DNA of 64,000 nucleotides from Anaerolineales bacterium (GTDB lineage: Bacteria > Chloroflexota > Anaerolineae > 4572-78 > J111), in contig JABTUK010000002.1 of assembly GCA_015075405.1 (NCBI GenBank), positions 558,001 to 622,000 on the forward strand, read 5' to 3'. Position numbers and translations under genes: made by a program. The stretch's first letter is position 1, and each line of letters opens with the position of its first letter. This document shows, piece by piece, positions 53,073 to 60,909 of the stretch. Below the pieces are notes generated by a model. It was not told the origin of the DNA. It saw only the letters and a program-made list of their open reading frames with translations, and did not search any database.

Positions 53073-54692
53073 CCTCTTCATCGGGGCCGAAATCTGAACA
53101 ATCAAACCAAGCCCGGCTTTAACAATCAATTTTTTAAGTGACAATCCCCTCTTCATCGGGGCCGAAATCTGAACAAGATGGCGGCCACACAGGGAGAAGG
53201 CGGTGGAGAAAAGTGACAATCCCCTCTTCATCGGGGCCGAAATCTGAACGGACCGCTGCGCGCTGCGCTGCAAACCCACCCAAAATGTGACAATCCCCTC
53301 TTCATCGGGGCCGAAATCTGAACTTCCCTTGGTGGGACATGTACTTCCGGCGCAAAATGAATCGTGACAATCCCCTCTTCATCGGGGCCGAAATCTGAAC
53401 CAACTACAATAATACAAGATGACAAGCCGATTTATAATGTGTGACAATCCCCTCTTCATCGGGGCCGAAATCTGAACTAAAGTTCAGATTAGCGATCTGG
53501 ACGCCTTCCCCGTGGAAAGTGACAATCCCCTCTTCATCGGGGCCGAAATCTGAACCGCTATGTACACACCCATGAACAAGCCAAGGATGATAGTGACAAT
53601 CCCCTCTTCATCGGGGCCGAAATCTGAACCAACTATTGCCATAGCAACAACTCCGACCCAAGCGAAGCGTGACAATCCCCTCTTCATCGGGGCCGAAATC
53701 TGAACTCATCCTGCCGGATTGAAACCTTGAACATGGGTAACGAAACGTGACAATCCCCTCTTCATCGGGGCCGAAATCTGAACTTAATAATCTTTATTTT
53801 GGTAGCCCTGCTGACTGTTGGTGACAATCCCCTCTTCATCGGGGCCGAAATCTGAACGACCAACCAAACCCGTGGTGAAGGTACCACGATGTTTGGGTGA
53901 CAATCCCCTCTTCATCGGGGCCGAAATCTGAACATTGGTGTGTTGGCATGGTTGACGGTTCGTGCAGCACGTGACAATCCCCTCTTCATCGGGGCCGAAA
54001 TCTGAACACCTCCCTATTATTGTAAAGCCAGCTCCTACACCTGCTGGTGACAATCCCCTCTTCATCGGGGCCGAAATCTGAACCATGCTGCCCATGGCCA
54101 TTGGCGGTGGTGCTGGTAATAACGTGACAATCCCCTCTTCATCGGGGCCGAAATCTGAACAAATCAAATGACACGCTTTTACAGTTTTTCGTTGTTTTGT
54201 GACAATCCCCTCTTCATCGGGGCCGAAATCTGAACCTTCGGTGCCTACTTCGGTGCCTACCTCGGTGCCTACTTGTGACAATCCCCTCTTCATCGGGGCC
54301 GAAATCTGAACGCTCGGTTGAGTCGGGCACCTACAGCCTGGTAATTAAGTGACAATCCCCTCTTCATCGGGGCCGAAATCTGAACTTGATTTGGAAGAGC
54401 CGCATGGCACTCGGGCATGAAGAGTGACAATCCCCTCTTCATCGGGGCCGAAATCTGAACCTCGGAGGACATAGACATGACTCGCAATTTAGTTCTTGTG
54501 ACAATCCCCTCTTCATCGGGGCCGAAATCTGAACTTTTGAATGTTACAATCCGCCGGCTCATCCTGAAGAATAAGTGACAATCCCCTCTTCATCGGGGCC
54601 GAAATCTGAACACCTGGCGATGGCTTGCAAATTGGGGTCGGGGTGCTCCATCGGGGTGACAATCCCCTCTTCATCGGGGCCGAAATCTGAAC
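53073..54692 (-). CRISPR. CRISPR array, leader-proximal segment (half repeat plus 21 repeats)
   Basis: It starts with the duplicated 8 bp and the second half of the split repeat (53081-53099), then full repeats at 53138, 53213, 53287, 53364, 53441, 53519, 53593 and on to 54656-54692. With the left segment it makes 53 repeats and 52 spacers by my count. Repeats here are identical to each other, as expected near the leader. The spacer at 54236-54274 holds three copies of a 12-mer (TTCGGTGCCTAC). No match between a spacer and this window was noticed. Confidence 0.98.
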
Positions 54693-54960
54693 CGCATTTT
54701 GTCACTCGCCAAAAACTCCCCATCAGGAGCAGGAAAACAGACCTCATCCGCAACTTGTTTCCCACCGCTGCGCCTTATGTTACTATCTTCCCCATATTTC
54801 CCCCACACTGCTGCCTGCGGCGAGAGACACCAAACCATCCCCCAAAAACTGTACATCTTCTCTTTTTTTGTCACTCCTTTCGCCCTGCAATCCTGTCCAG
54901 GGTATAATTTCCGGCAGTCCAATCGGCCTTTATTCTCATTTCGGCCGATTGCAGTTAAAA
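54693..54960 (-). promoter_or_regulatory. Probable CRISPR leader
   Basis: The region right of the last perfect repeat, read leftward, is non-coding and purine-rich (GAGTGACAAAAAAAGAGAAG). It repeats GAGTGACAAAA at its two ends (about 54700-54707 and 54866-54877). It separates the array from the cas-side genes. No promoter with good spacing was found by eye. Confidence 0.6.
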
Positions 54961-55057
54961 GTGATGGGGGATGCGTTACTTTTTACGCATCACGCATCAC
55001 GAAATAAAGTTCATCACCGTCTATTTTACACCATTTTTATTTTGGAGGCAATCACCC

Positions 55058-55735
55058 ATGACCACCCTCCGGCAAGCTCTAACCCTGACTCCCTGGCGCT
55101 TACTCCTGTTCATAGGCCGACAGCGGGGGCTCTCGCTCTCCTCTAAGATCAGCAAAGCCGATCTGGTTGAACGCCTGTCTGCTCACTTACCCGATCCGTC
55201 CGACCTGGAGACCTGCCTGACCAGCCTGCCGTTAGAAGAACGCCAGGCCCTGGTCGGCCTGCTCACCGCCGGAGGCAGCGTCCCGCTGCGTTACTTGCAG
55301 CCTTTCTACGGTTCACTCCGGCCCTTCCGCCAGCTTCCGGCCCATTATCCCGCCCGGACCATTCCCGCCGCCACAGCCGCCGGTATCCCGCCCCTTTCAC
55401 CGTTAGAACGACTGCGCGCCCTGGGCCTGATTTTTCACCATCGCCCTACCCAGGAAATTTTTATTCCCACCGACCTCATCCCACCCCTGCGGAACATCCT
55501 GGCCAAGGCCGGTGAGGAGGAGGCGAGGGCGCGAGGACGCGGGGACGCGAAGAAACGCAGGGGAAAGATGACAAACTCACCCCTGCCCCCCTGCTCCCTG
55601 GCTCCCCTGCGTATTTAGTAGGCTTCTGCCACCATGCCCAGGCCGAGCGCACCTTTCGGCTGGACCGGATCAAGGAAATTGAACTGGTGGCCAGGGAAAA
55701 AGAAGACTCTACAGGTACGCTGTACGAAAACCTGT
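55058..55735 (+). pseudogene. WYL-domain protein, disrupted
   Basis: ATG at 55058 behind TTTTGGAGG gives MTTLRQALTLTPWRLLLFIG, and then helical repeats with PLSPLERLRALGLIFHHRPT and EIFIPTDLIPPL, like the XPB/Ssl2-type N-terminal domain that precedes WYL domains. The frame then enters a GGAGGCGAGGGCGCGAGGAC repeat tract and stops at 55618. A short segment in another frame (55609 on) reads AYLVGFCHHAQAERTFRLDRI, the typical end of a WYL domain. The centre of the gene has been lost. WYL proteins often regulate or sense for CRISPR and other defence loci. Confidence 0.75.
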
Positions 55736-55742
55736 AGAGTCT
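55704..55742. repeat. Hairpin AGACTCTACAGGT..ACCTGTAGAGTCT
   Basis: Shares the core ACAGGTACGCTGYRCGAAAA with the hairpin at 31720-31758, differing mainly in compensating stem bases. Located between the WYL remnant and the SAVED gene stop. Confidence 0.65.
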
Positions 55743-55763
55743 ATCAGTCTGCGGTCGCTAAAA

Positions 55764-56795
55764 TTAAGGTAAAGTGATAGTGTAAGTAGGGGTATAAACG
55801 CGTTCCGTCCTGGTCTGTTCGTAAAAAACCAATTCCTTGTTGACATTCTGCCAAAAATGGCCCATAAACACTGCCAGACCCAACGGAGCAGCCATAAACA
55901 GATGCAGCCGGTCCGGCTTGATTCGGGTTTTAAAGTGATTGACTAATTGGGTCGAAGTGCGGGCTAATCCGGCCGCTTCCCACCCTTCCAGGGGGCGCTG
56001 CTGCCGCACGGCGGCGGTTGCCTCTAACACCAGTACCCCTTTCACCGCCGTCACCGCGGCCTGATGGGTTGGGATTTGAGCAAACGCCTCTGCCTGGCCA
56101 AAATATGTGCCCACATCCTCCAAAATCTGCATCAACGGCGTATTATTGAGGGCCGCTACAATGATGACCCCCTCGCCGCCGGGATTAGAGATATTGTGTT
56201 CGGCCTGGTACAGGGTAAAGGTAGGCAAAGCCGCCTGCTCGGGCGGCTGGGCCGTCGAAGTCCAATACTCAATGCCGTCTTTATCGGGCACATGTTGAGC
56301 TACCTCGATATGGTAGCGCTCTTTGGCTCTAAAAATTGTGCCAAAGGCAAAACCGGTAGAATGAGCGCACTGGCCTTCCAGGCGGATCCAGGGGTCAGCG
56401 CCGGTTTCAGCCGGTAACTGGCGCAGGCGCGGCCATAAGGTCTGCTCCCACATTTCCGGGGTAGGAGGACGGCGAGATTTATCAGGATGGGTTACAAACC
56501 AGCCCGGCTCCACCCAATCAAGGGTAATGGCCTCATCCTTTTTGGGAAATTGAGCCGGCGGCTTGCCCCAATTATAAATATGCACTCGCGGCGCCTGGGG
56601 ATGTTGGGATTGCCAGGGCGCCGCAAAAGCGCTTAAATCTACGCTAAGCTGGTCCAGTTCTGTTTCAATATTCTCAATTTCAATCAACACCGCCGGCGAT
56701 GTTTCCAGACCAAAGGCAGCTTGCTGCTCTTTTAAATACTGCAAACGGCGGTTATGGGTAAAAATGAGTTTTTGAATGTGTTCTTTAGAAGCCAT
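55764..56795 (-). CDS. SAVED-domain protein with N-terminal coiled-coil adaptor-like segment
   Basis: 343 residues. Residues 1-55 (MASKEHIQKLIFTHNRRLQY then LKEQQAAFGLETSPAVLIEI and ENIETELDQL) form a charged helical hairpin seen at the N-terminus of several conflict-system proteins. Residues about 90-340 fit the SAVED fold: DWVEPGWF, PTPEMWEQTLWPRLRQL, IRLEGQCAHSTGFAFGTIFR, YHIEVAQHVPD, VIIVAALNNTPLMQILEDV and, near the end, DRLHLFMAAPLGLAVFMGHFWQ. SAVED domains bind cyclic oligonucleotides in CBASS and in some type III CRISPR systems. No nuclease, protease or TIR domain is fused. Same strand as cas6 and 197 bases after it; a TAGCAGG tandem hairpin lies between (56862-56930). Confidence 0.85.
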   Translation of the reverse strand: MASKEHIQKLIFTHNRRLQYLKEQQAAFGLETSPAVLIEIENIETELDQLSVDLSAFAAPWQSQHPQAPRVHIYNWGKPPAQFPKKDEAITLDWVEPGWFVTHPDKSRRPPTPEMWEQTLWPRLRQLPAETGADPWIRLEGQCAHSTGFAFGTIFRAKERYHIEVAQHVPDKDGIEYWTSTAQPPEQAALPTFTLYQAEHNISNPGGEGVIIVAALNNTPLMQILEDVGTYFGQAEAFAQIPTHQAAVTAVKGVLVLEATAAVRQQRPLEGWEAAGLARTSTQLVNHFKTRIKPDRLHLFMAAPLGLAVFMGHFWQNVNKELVFYEQTRTERVYTPTYTITLP

Positions 56796-56861
56796 ATAAC
56801 CCCTCTTTGATTAATAGCCGCTGGTAATCATGGATATAGTACTCTGGAAAAGTTTTCGTCG

Positions 56862-56930
56862 CTAAAACAGGTAGCAAGGTAGCATGTAGCAGGTCATAAG
56901 TTTGCTACCTGCTACCTTGATTGTTAGGAA
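56862..56930. repeat. Tandem-repeat hairpin (GGTAGCAAGGTAGCATGTAGCAGG)
   Basis: AACAGGTAGCAAGGTAGCATG faces TTTGCTACCTGCTACCTTGA. It lies between cas6 and the SAVED gene. Confidence 0.65.
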
Positions 56931-56992
56931 AGAATTTTTCTGGACATCTATATAACCAACCACATCAAGAAACGTCCTTACACCTTCCATGT

Positions 56993-57967
56993 TTACTCCC
57001 TCACAATCTGATACTGTCCGTTCCCAAACACCGTCCCCTTGCCCACGTGGGTTAATTCACCCGCCGCCAGCAGCGGCAAAAAGGGCCGCAAATCGCCTTG
57101 ATAAGTGGCCCGGCCCACCAGCCCGCCCATCTCAATAGATTGCTTCTGCCGCCCGGAGATGCGGCTCCATTGCTCTTTGACCGTATCCTTTTTGACTAAC
57201 TCCACCCGTTCAGCCAGGCTTATCAGCCCGCGAAAATCGGTTTCTAACAACTGCCCGCAATGAAAGTAACTTAACGACGAAACCCGGCCCAACAGCGCCT
57301 TGATCAACACCCCAAAAGGCGGCCCATAAAACACCGGCTCCCCCTGATGCTTTAAGCGCGTCGGGGTTAGAAACTCCAGGGTGAGCCGGTCGGCGGGCAG
57401 CCGGGCGGCCCGGGCAGTTATCTGCTCAGCCGTCAGCAGCAGGTCCGTCATCCGCACCTGGGATTGGTCAGGGCGAAACACCACCTCCACCCGGCCATCG
57501 TAGGGTGAAATCGCATCAATGCCCACCAACTCATACCGGCCCCGGTTTTGCCCCAAGCCCACCCAGCCTAACTCTCTGAATACGGCCAGAAAGTAAGGAA
57601 AATAATTAAGGCTGTAGCCAATCAGGGTCAGGCCAAAGTTCAACTGCTCGCCGGAGAAAATCTGCTCCCGCCGGTCGCGCGGCGGCTGGATAATAAAGGG
57701 CCGCGGCGTATCCTGATTCTTACGCAACACCTCGCTATCATCCGGCGGCGAGGTTTCAAAGATGTAACCATAAGGACACTCATTGCCCCGGCTGCACCGC
57801 TCCTGGCACATCATGGGAAAACTGCACACCAGCTTTTTAAGGGTATGCCCAAACCCACCCCGCAGCGCACTGCCTTTGTAGGTAGGCAGGTGCAGCGGTT
57901 CCAGCACGCGCAAGGTAAAACGAAAATGGGCCAGGGTGAATTTGGGGGGTAAGATAATGGTTAGCAC
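56993..57967 (-). CDS. cas6: CRISPR pre-crRNA processing endoribonuclease Cas6
   Basis: 324 residues. An N-terminal RAMP fold (LAHFRFTLRVLEPLHLPTYKGSALRGGFGHTLKK), a Cys cluster CSFPMMCQERCSRGNECP that could bind Zn, and the C-terminal Gly-rich loop LTHVGKGTVFGNGQYQIV. It cuts the repeat transcript to leave the 8-nt handle (ATTGTCAC here). It follows the effector operon by 13 bases (57968-57980). Confidence 0.92.
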   Translation of the reverse strand: MLTIILPPKFTLAHFRFTLRVLEPLHLPTYKGSALRGGFGHTLKKLVCSFPMMCQERCSRGNECPYGYIFETSPPDDSEVLRKNQDTPRPFIIQPPRDRREQIFSGEQLNFGLTLIGYSLNYFPYFLAVFRELGWVGLGQNRGRYELVGIDAISPYDGRVEVVFRPDQSQVRMTDLLLTAEQITARAARLPADRLTLEFLTPTRLKHQGEPVFYGPPFGVLIKALLGRVSSLSYFHCGQLLETDFRGLISLAERVELVKKDTVKEQWSRISGRQKQSIEMGGLVGRATYQGDLRPFLPLLAAGELTHVGKGTVFGNGQYQIVRE

Positions 57968-57980
57968 TGTATGGTATCAC

Positions 57981-60248
57981 TCAGCGGAAGATTTTTAGAT
58001 GGTATCCCTCAAAAGTCACTTCAACAATCTCTAAAAGGAATTCACGCTGTTTGACTTGTTTGAATTTGGGTTCGGTCATTTTGAAAAACCCTGGCTCTCC
58101 ATTTTCTAATCTGATATAAACTTTTCCCCCACTTATACGGTCTGCCTCTGGTATCCTGGACTTAATTTTATCTCCTGCACTGTATTGTAATTGGGGTGGT
58201 TCAGCCGCCAGGGCTGCCTCAACTTGAGCGACTGATACCCATTCGGACCGTTGTTGATGCTTTTCTGCATTTTTCAGGATAAATTGAGGTGTTGGCAACA
58301 CGGGGCGATCTTCAAAGCTTTCCAGGCCAGGCGGATAATCTACCAGCGCACGATCAGGGCTGGGTGTACAGCGAAGTAGATTTAATAATTCTTGAATACG
58401 ACTTTGTTCCTTAAACTGACCTGTTATTGAAGCCCCCAAGTCTTTCAATTTTTCTAAGATAAATTTTTCAAACTTTTCTTTTAAATCGCTGATTTCCTTG
58501 TCATCGGCCGGGTGGTCTGAAAACCCGCTCTGCCATTCATCATTGCCAGAATTGAACAATTGTTCATATCGCTTGCTTCGAGTGTTTAAGAAGAGCCGTG
58601 GTTTAATAGCTACGGAACCTAAACCTAAAGGTTTACCCATGCCCAGTTTGTGATAATGCCCCGCTGGTAAATCTAATACCCACACCAGCGCTCCCAATTC
58701 TGCTGCGCTTAAGTTTTCAAAATGAACTTTAAACTTGAAGATAACTCCCTCTTTCACCGGTTGAATCCGAGTGTATTGCCTGGGAAAATCCTCAACTGCC
58801 TGTGGGTCAGCTTCGATGTCAGATCGAGTTGTTTTCTTATGCCAGTATAATTTGTGACCTCGAATGACAGTTTTATCACTGCCATAGTGTTGTAACTGAC
58901 CGGGAGTATCAGGATTATCTTGGGTTAGATAAAGTTGAAAGCTGGTGGGCTTCGGACCGCTTAACACGTTGGGCGTGATAATGTTTGCCTCACTTGCGCC
59001 CGGACGATCAGTTAACCAAACACCCTTACTGGCTGATTGATACTCCGCATCGCTAAAAAAGACCCGTCCTGCACAAGCTCGCGCTTTGCCTTTACCGGCG
59101 CTTTTATCTTTAACATAGCCAAAGATAGCTTCAGCCAAATCAATTTCGTTGTCCCGGCGTAATTTTTCAGGCACAAGATCAAAGGGAGACGCGGTTTCTT
59201 GGCGATTAAACAGACGCATGGGCACTCTAAAATTGGGGCTATGTCCAAATGAGTACACCTGCCCATTTTCTTCCACATAAAAAACAGGATTTCCTTCAAT
59301 GAGACAACCTTTGTGTTCATCAAACGGAGCTGATCTTTGAAATTCGGTTAAAGAGTTTAGATATTCGGTAATAGCATTCTCATCAATATTCAGCGGCGCC
59401 GCTTTTTCATTCTTACCCATAACTAAAGAATGTCTGGTACGTGGTGAATTTGCGCCAGCCGAATTGGTTTCCAACATGTTGCCCGCACACACTAAAACCC
59501 CGCGGTTAGAATATTCGCCTGGAAGACCTATTTGGCTAACTTTGCCATCAGTCACGGAAAAACTAACCGGGTGGTACTGCGGGCGATAACCCATGTCATT
59601 AAAGGATAAAAAGCCTGGTAACCCCTGGTGTTTCAAAAAATCATCTTTTATCTTCGCATAACTTCCTTTATCCTTTAATCCAATTCGCTCCGGCTTCATC
59701 GCCGGTTGGATTTGCCACCGGCCATCTTTGCGAGTTAAGTAGCCTGCTTTAACCTTTCTACCCTGTTTGCCAAGCAGAACTTCATAAGGATCTGCCAATG
59801 GATCATCATTGCCACCGGCTACTGCTCTATAAAATATTTTTTCTTTGCTTACCGGAGAGATCTTGCTATAGCCTGCAATCTGTACCAATGTACGGGCCAT
59901 TCCACGCAGACTGCTGCCGGGTATTACCGGTTTTTCAATATCGTGGAGATAAAAGAACTTAGCTCGAACATTTTGTTGTTCTGGCTCTAAATCGTAAAAA
60001 GGCACACCCCCATGGTCTTTGTAAAAATCGGTCGTCATCATACAACGGGTGTAGAGTGGCGTTAGAGTAACCAAAGTGCAGTCCAAATAGCCGGTGTAAT
60101 TATAGGTATCTGAGGCATTGGTATAGTATCGGTCTTGGTCAGGGGGCAATTCAACCTTAACCACCGCCTCGGGCAGCGGCACAAAGTTGTAGGGCGCATG
60201 GGCTATGCGCTCCGGGTCGGTCGGGTCTTGGTGTTTAGGCCAGCTCAT
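57981..60248 (-). CDS. TIGR03986-family RAMP protein (type III-D Cas7-like)
   Basis: 755 residues from the ATG at 60248 (MSWPKHQDPTDPERIAHAPY). The hallmark is IEKPVIPGSSLRGMARTLVQIAGYSKIS (about 108-135), the PGSSLRG loop of Cas7-like RAMPs, with a second Cas7-like half containing LPAGHYHKLGMGKPLGLGSV. It overlaps the csx19 stop by 14 bases. It should be a backbone subunit of the crRNA-guided complex. Clearly lower GC in its 3' half (58.0-60.0 kb), unlike its neighbours. Confidence 0.9.
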   Translation of the reverse strand: MSWPKHQDPTDPERIAHAPYNFVPLPEAVVKVELPPDQDRYYTNASDTYNYTGYLDCTLVTLTPLYTRCMMTTDFYKDHGGVPFYDLEPEQQNVRAKFFYLHDIEKPVIPGSSLRGMARTLVQIAGYSKISPVSKEKIFYRAVAGGNDDPLADPYEVLLGKQGRKVKAGYLTRKDGRWQIQPAMKPERIGLKDKGSYAKIKDDFLKHQGLPGFLSFNDMGYRPQYHPVSFSVTDGKVSQIGLPGEYSNRGVLVCAGNMLETNSAGANSPRTRHSLVMGKNEKAAPLNIDENAITEYLNSLTEFQRSAPFDEHKGCLIEGNPVFYVEENGQVYSFGHSPNFRVPMRLFNRQETASPFDLVPEKLRRDNEIDLAEAIFGYVKDKSAGKGKARACAGRVFFSDAEYQSASKGVWLTDRPGASEANIITPNVLSGPKPTSFQLYLTQDNPDTPGQLQHYGSDKTVIRGHKLYWHKKTTRSDIEADPQAVEDFPRQYTRIQPVKEGVIFKFKVHFENLSAAELGALVWVLDLPAGHYHKLGMGKPLGLGSVAIKPRLFLNTRSKRYEQLFNSGNDEWQSGFSDHPADDKEISDLKEKFEKFILEKLKDLGASITGQFKEQSRIQELLNLLRCTPSPDRALVDYPPGLESFEDRPVLPTPQFILKNAEKHQQRSEWVSVAQVEAALAAEPPQLQYSAGDKIKSRIPEADRISGGKVYIRLENGEPGFFKMTEPKFKQVKQREFLLEIVEVTFEGYHLKIFR

Positions 60249-60909
60249 GTAGCGCCTCCTCAATTTCGGTTGTTTGTTTTACCACAGCGGCTTCGCCGTA
60301 AACTTGCACCAGCCGGCTCAGACCAATGTAAGCCAGGCCGGTTTGGGCTTGGGTTGGATCCAGGTCGGTTGAGAGATAGTGACGCACCAGCAAACGCAGC
60401 GGCCGGTAATCGCCGCCGGGATCAAAGGGGATTTCGGCGCGGGGCAGCGGCGGAGCGTGGCGGTTGCCCTGCGCCCCGTCACTGACCAGGGTAAAACCGT
60501 TCTCTTCGTTCACCGCCTCATCGCCCCACAAAATCTGGCGCTCATCCAACGTTTCACCGGGCGAGCCAGTTCCATCCTGGATCACGCGAGCCTGCCAGCG
60601 GCGGTCTTCATCGCGCCATAAGTAAAGTTCGGCGGTCGGGCCAAACAGCCGGCACTCTTGCAAGGTTTGCAGGTTGAAACGCGGCCCTGGCGGATCTTGA
60701 TTAAAGCAATCGGATGACAGGTGCAGGCCGGCCTCATCCACCCGGCCCCAAATTACAGCGTTATCGGCGTGGGCCAGTAACGTATCTAATTGATATTGCC
60801 CGGCCTGGCCCTCCAGCCAGCTTTTCAAAGAATCGGTATCATGAAAATCTTTTTCTGTAAGGGTCTGGGGCAAGGTTTGCCAAAGGCGCGGCTCAATTTT
60901 GCGTTCCAT
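60235..60909 (-). CDS. csx19: Type III-D CRISPR protein Csx19
   Basis: 224 residues from the ATG at 60909. LDTLLAHADNAVIWGRVDEAGLHLSSD and the central ECRLFGPTAELYLWRDEDRRWQARVIQD match the TIGR03984/Csx19 family, a small subunit of III-D complexes with no known catalytic motif. Overlaps the Cas7 fusion by 17 bases and TIGR03986 by 14, so translation is coupled. Confidence 0.88.
   Translation of the reverse strand: MERKIEPRLWQTLPQTLTEKDFHDTDSLKSWLEGQAGQYQLDTLLAHADNAVIWGRVDEAGLHLSSDCFNQDPPGPRFNLQTLQECRLFGPTAELYLWRDEDRRWQARVIQDGTGSPGETLDERQILWGDEAVNEENGFTLVSDGAQGNRHAPPLPRAEIPFDPGGDYRPLRLLVRHYLSTDLDPTQAQTGLAYIGLSRLVQVYGEAAVVKQTTEIEEALHELA

Noticed and set aside
53478..53518. Spacer containing GTTCAGATT, identical to nine bases of the repeat
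   Set aside because: Nine bases by chance in about 2 kb of spacers is expected; no other sign of a repeat-derived spacer.
47630..54692. RT-Cas1 or an RT-based spacer acquisition system linked to the group II intron
   Set aside because: The intron reverse transcriptase remnant is only 48 codons and belongs to the LtrA N-terminus; no Cas1 domain is present in the window.
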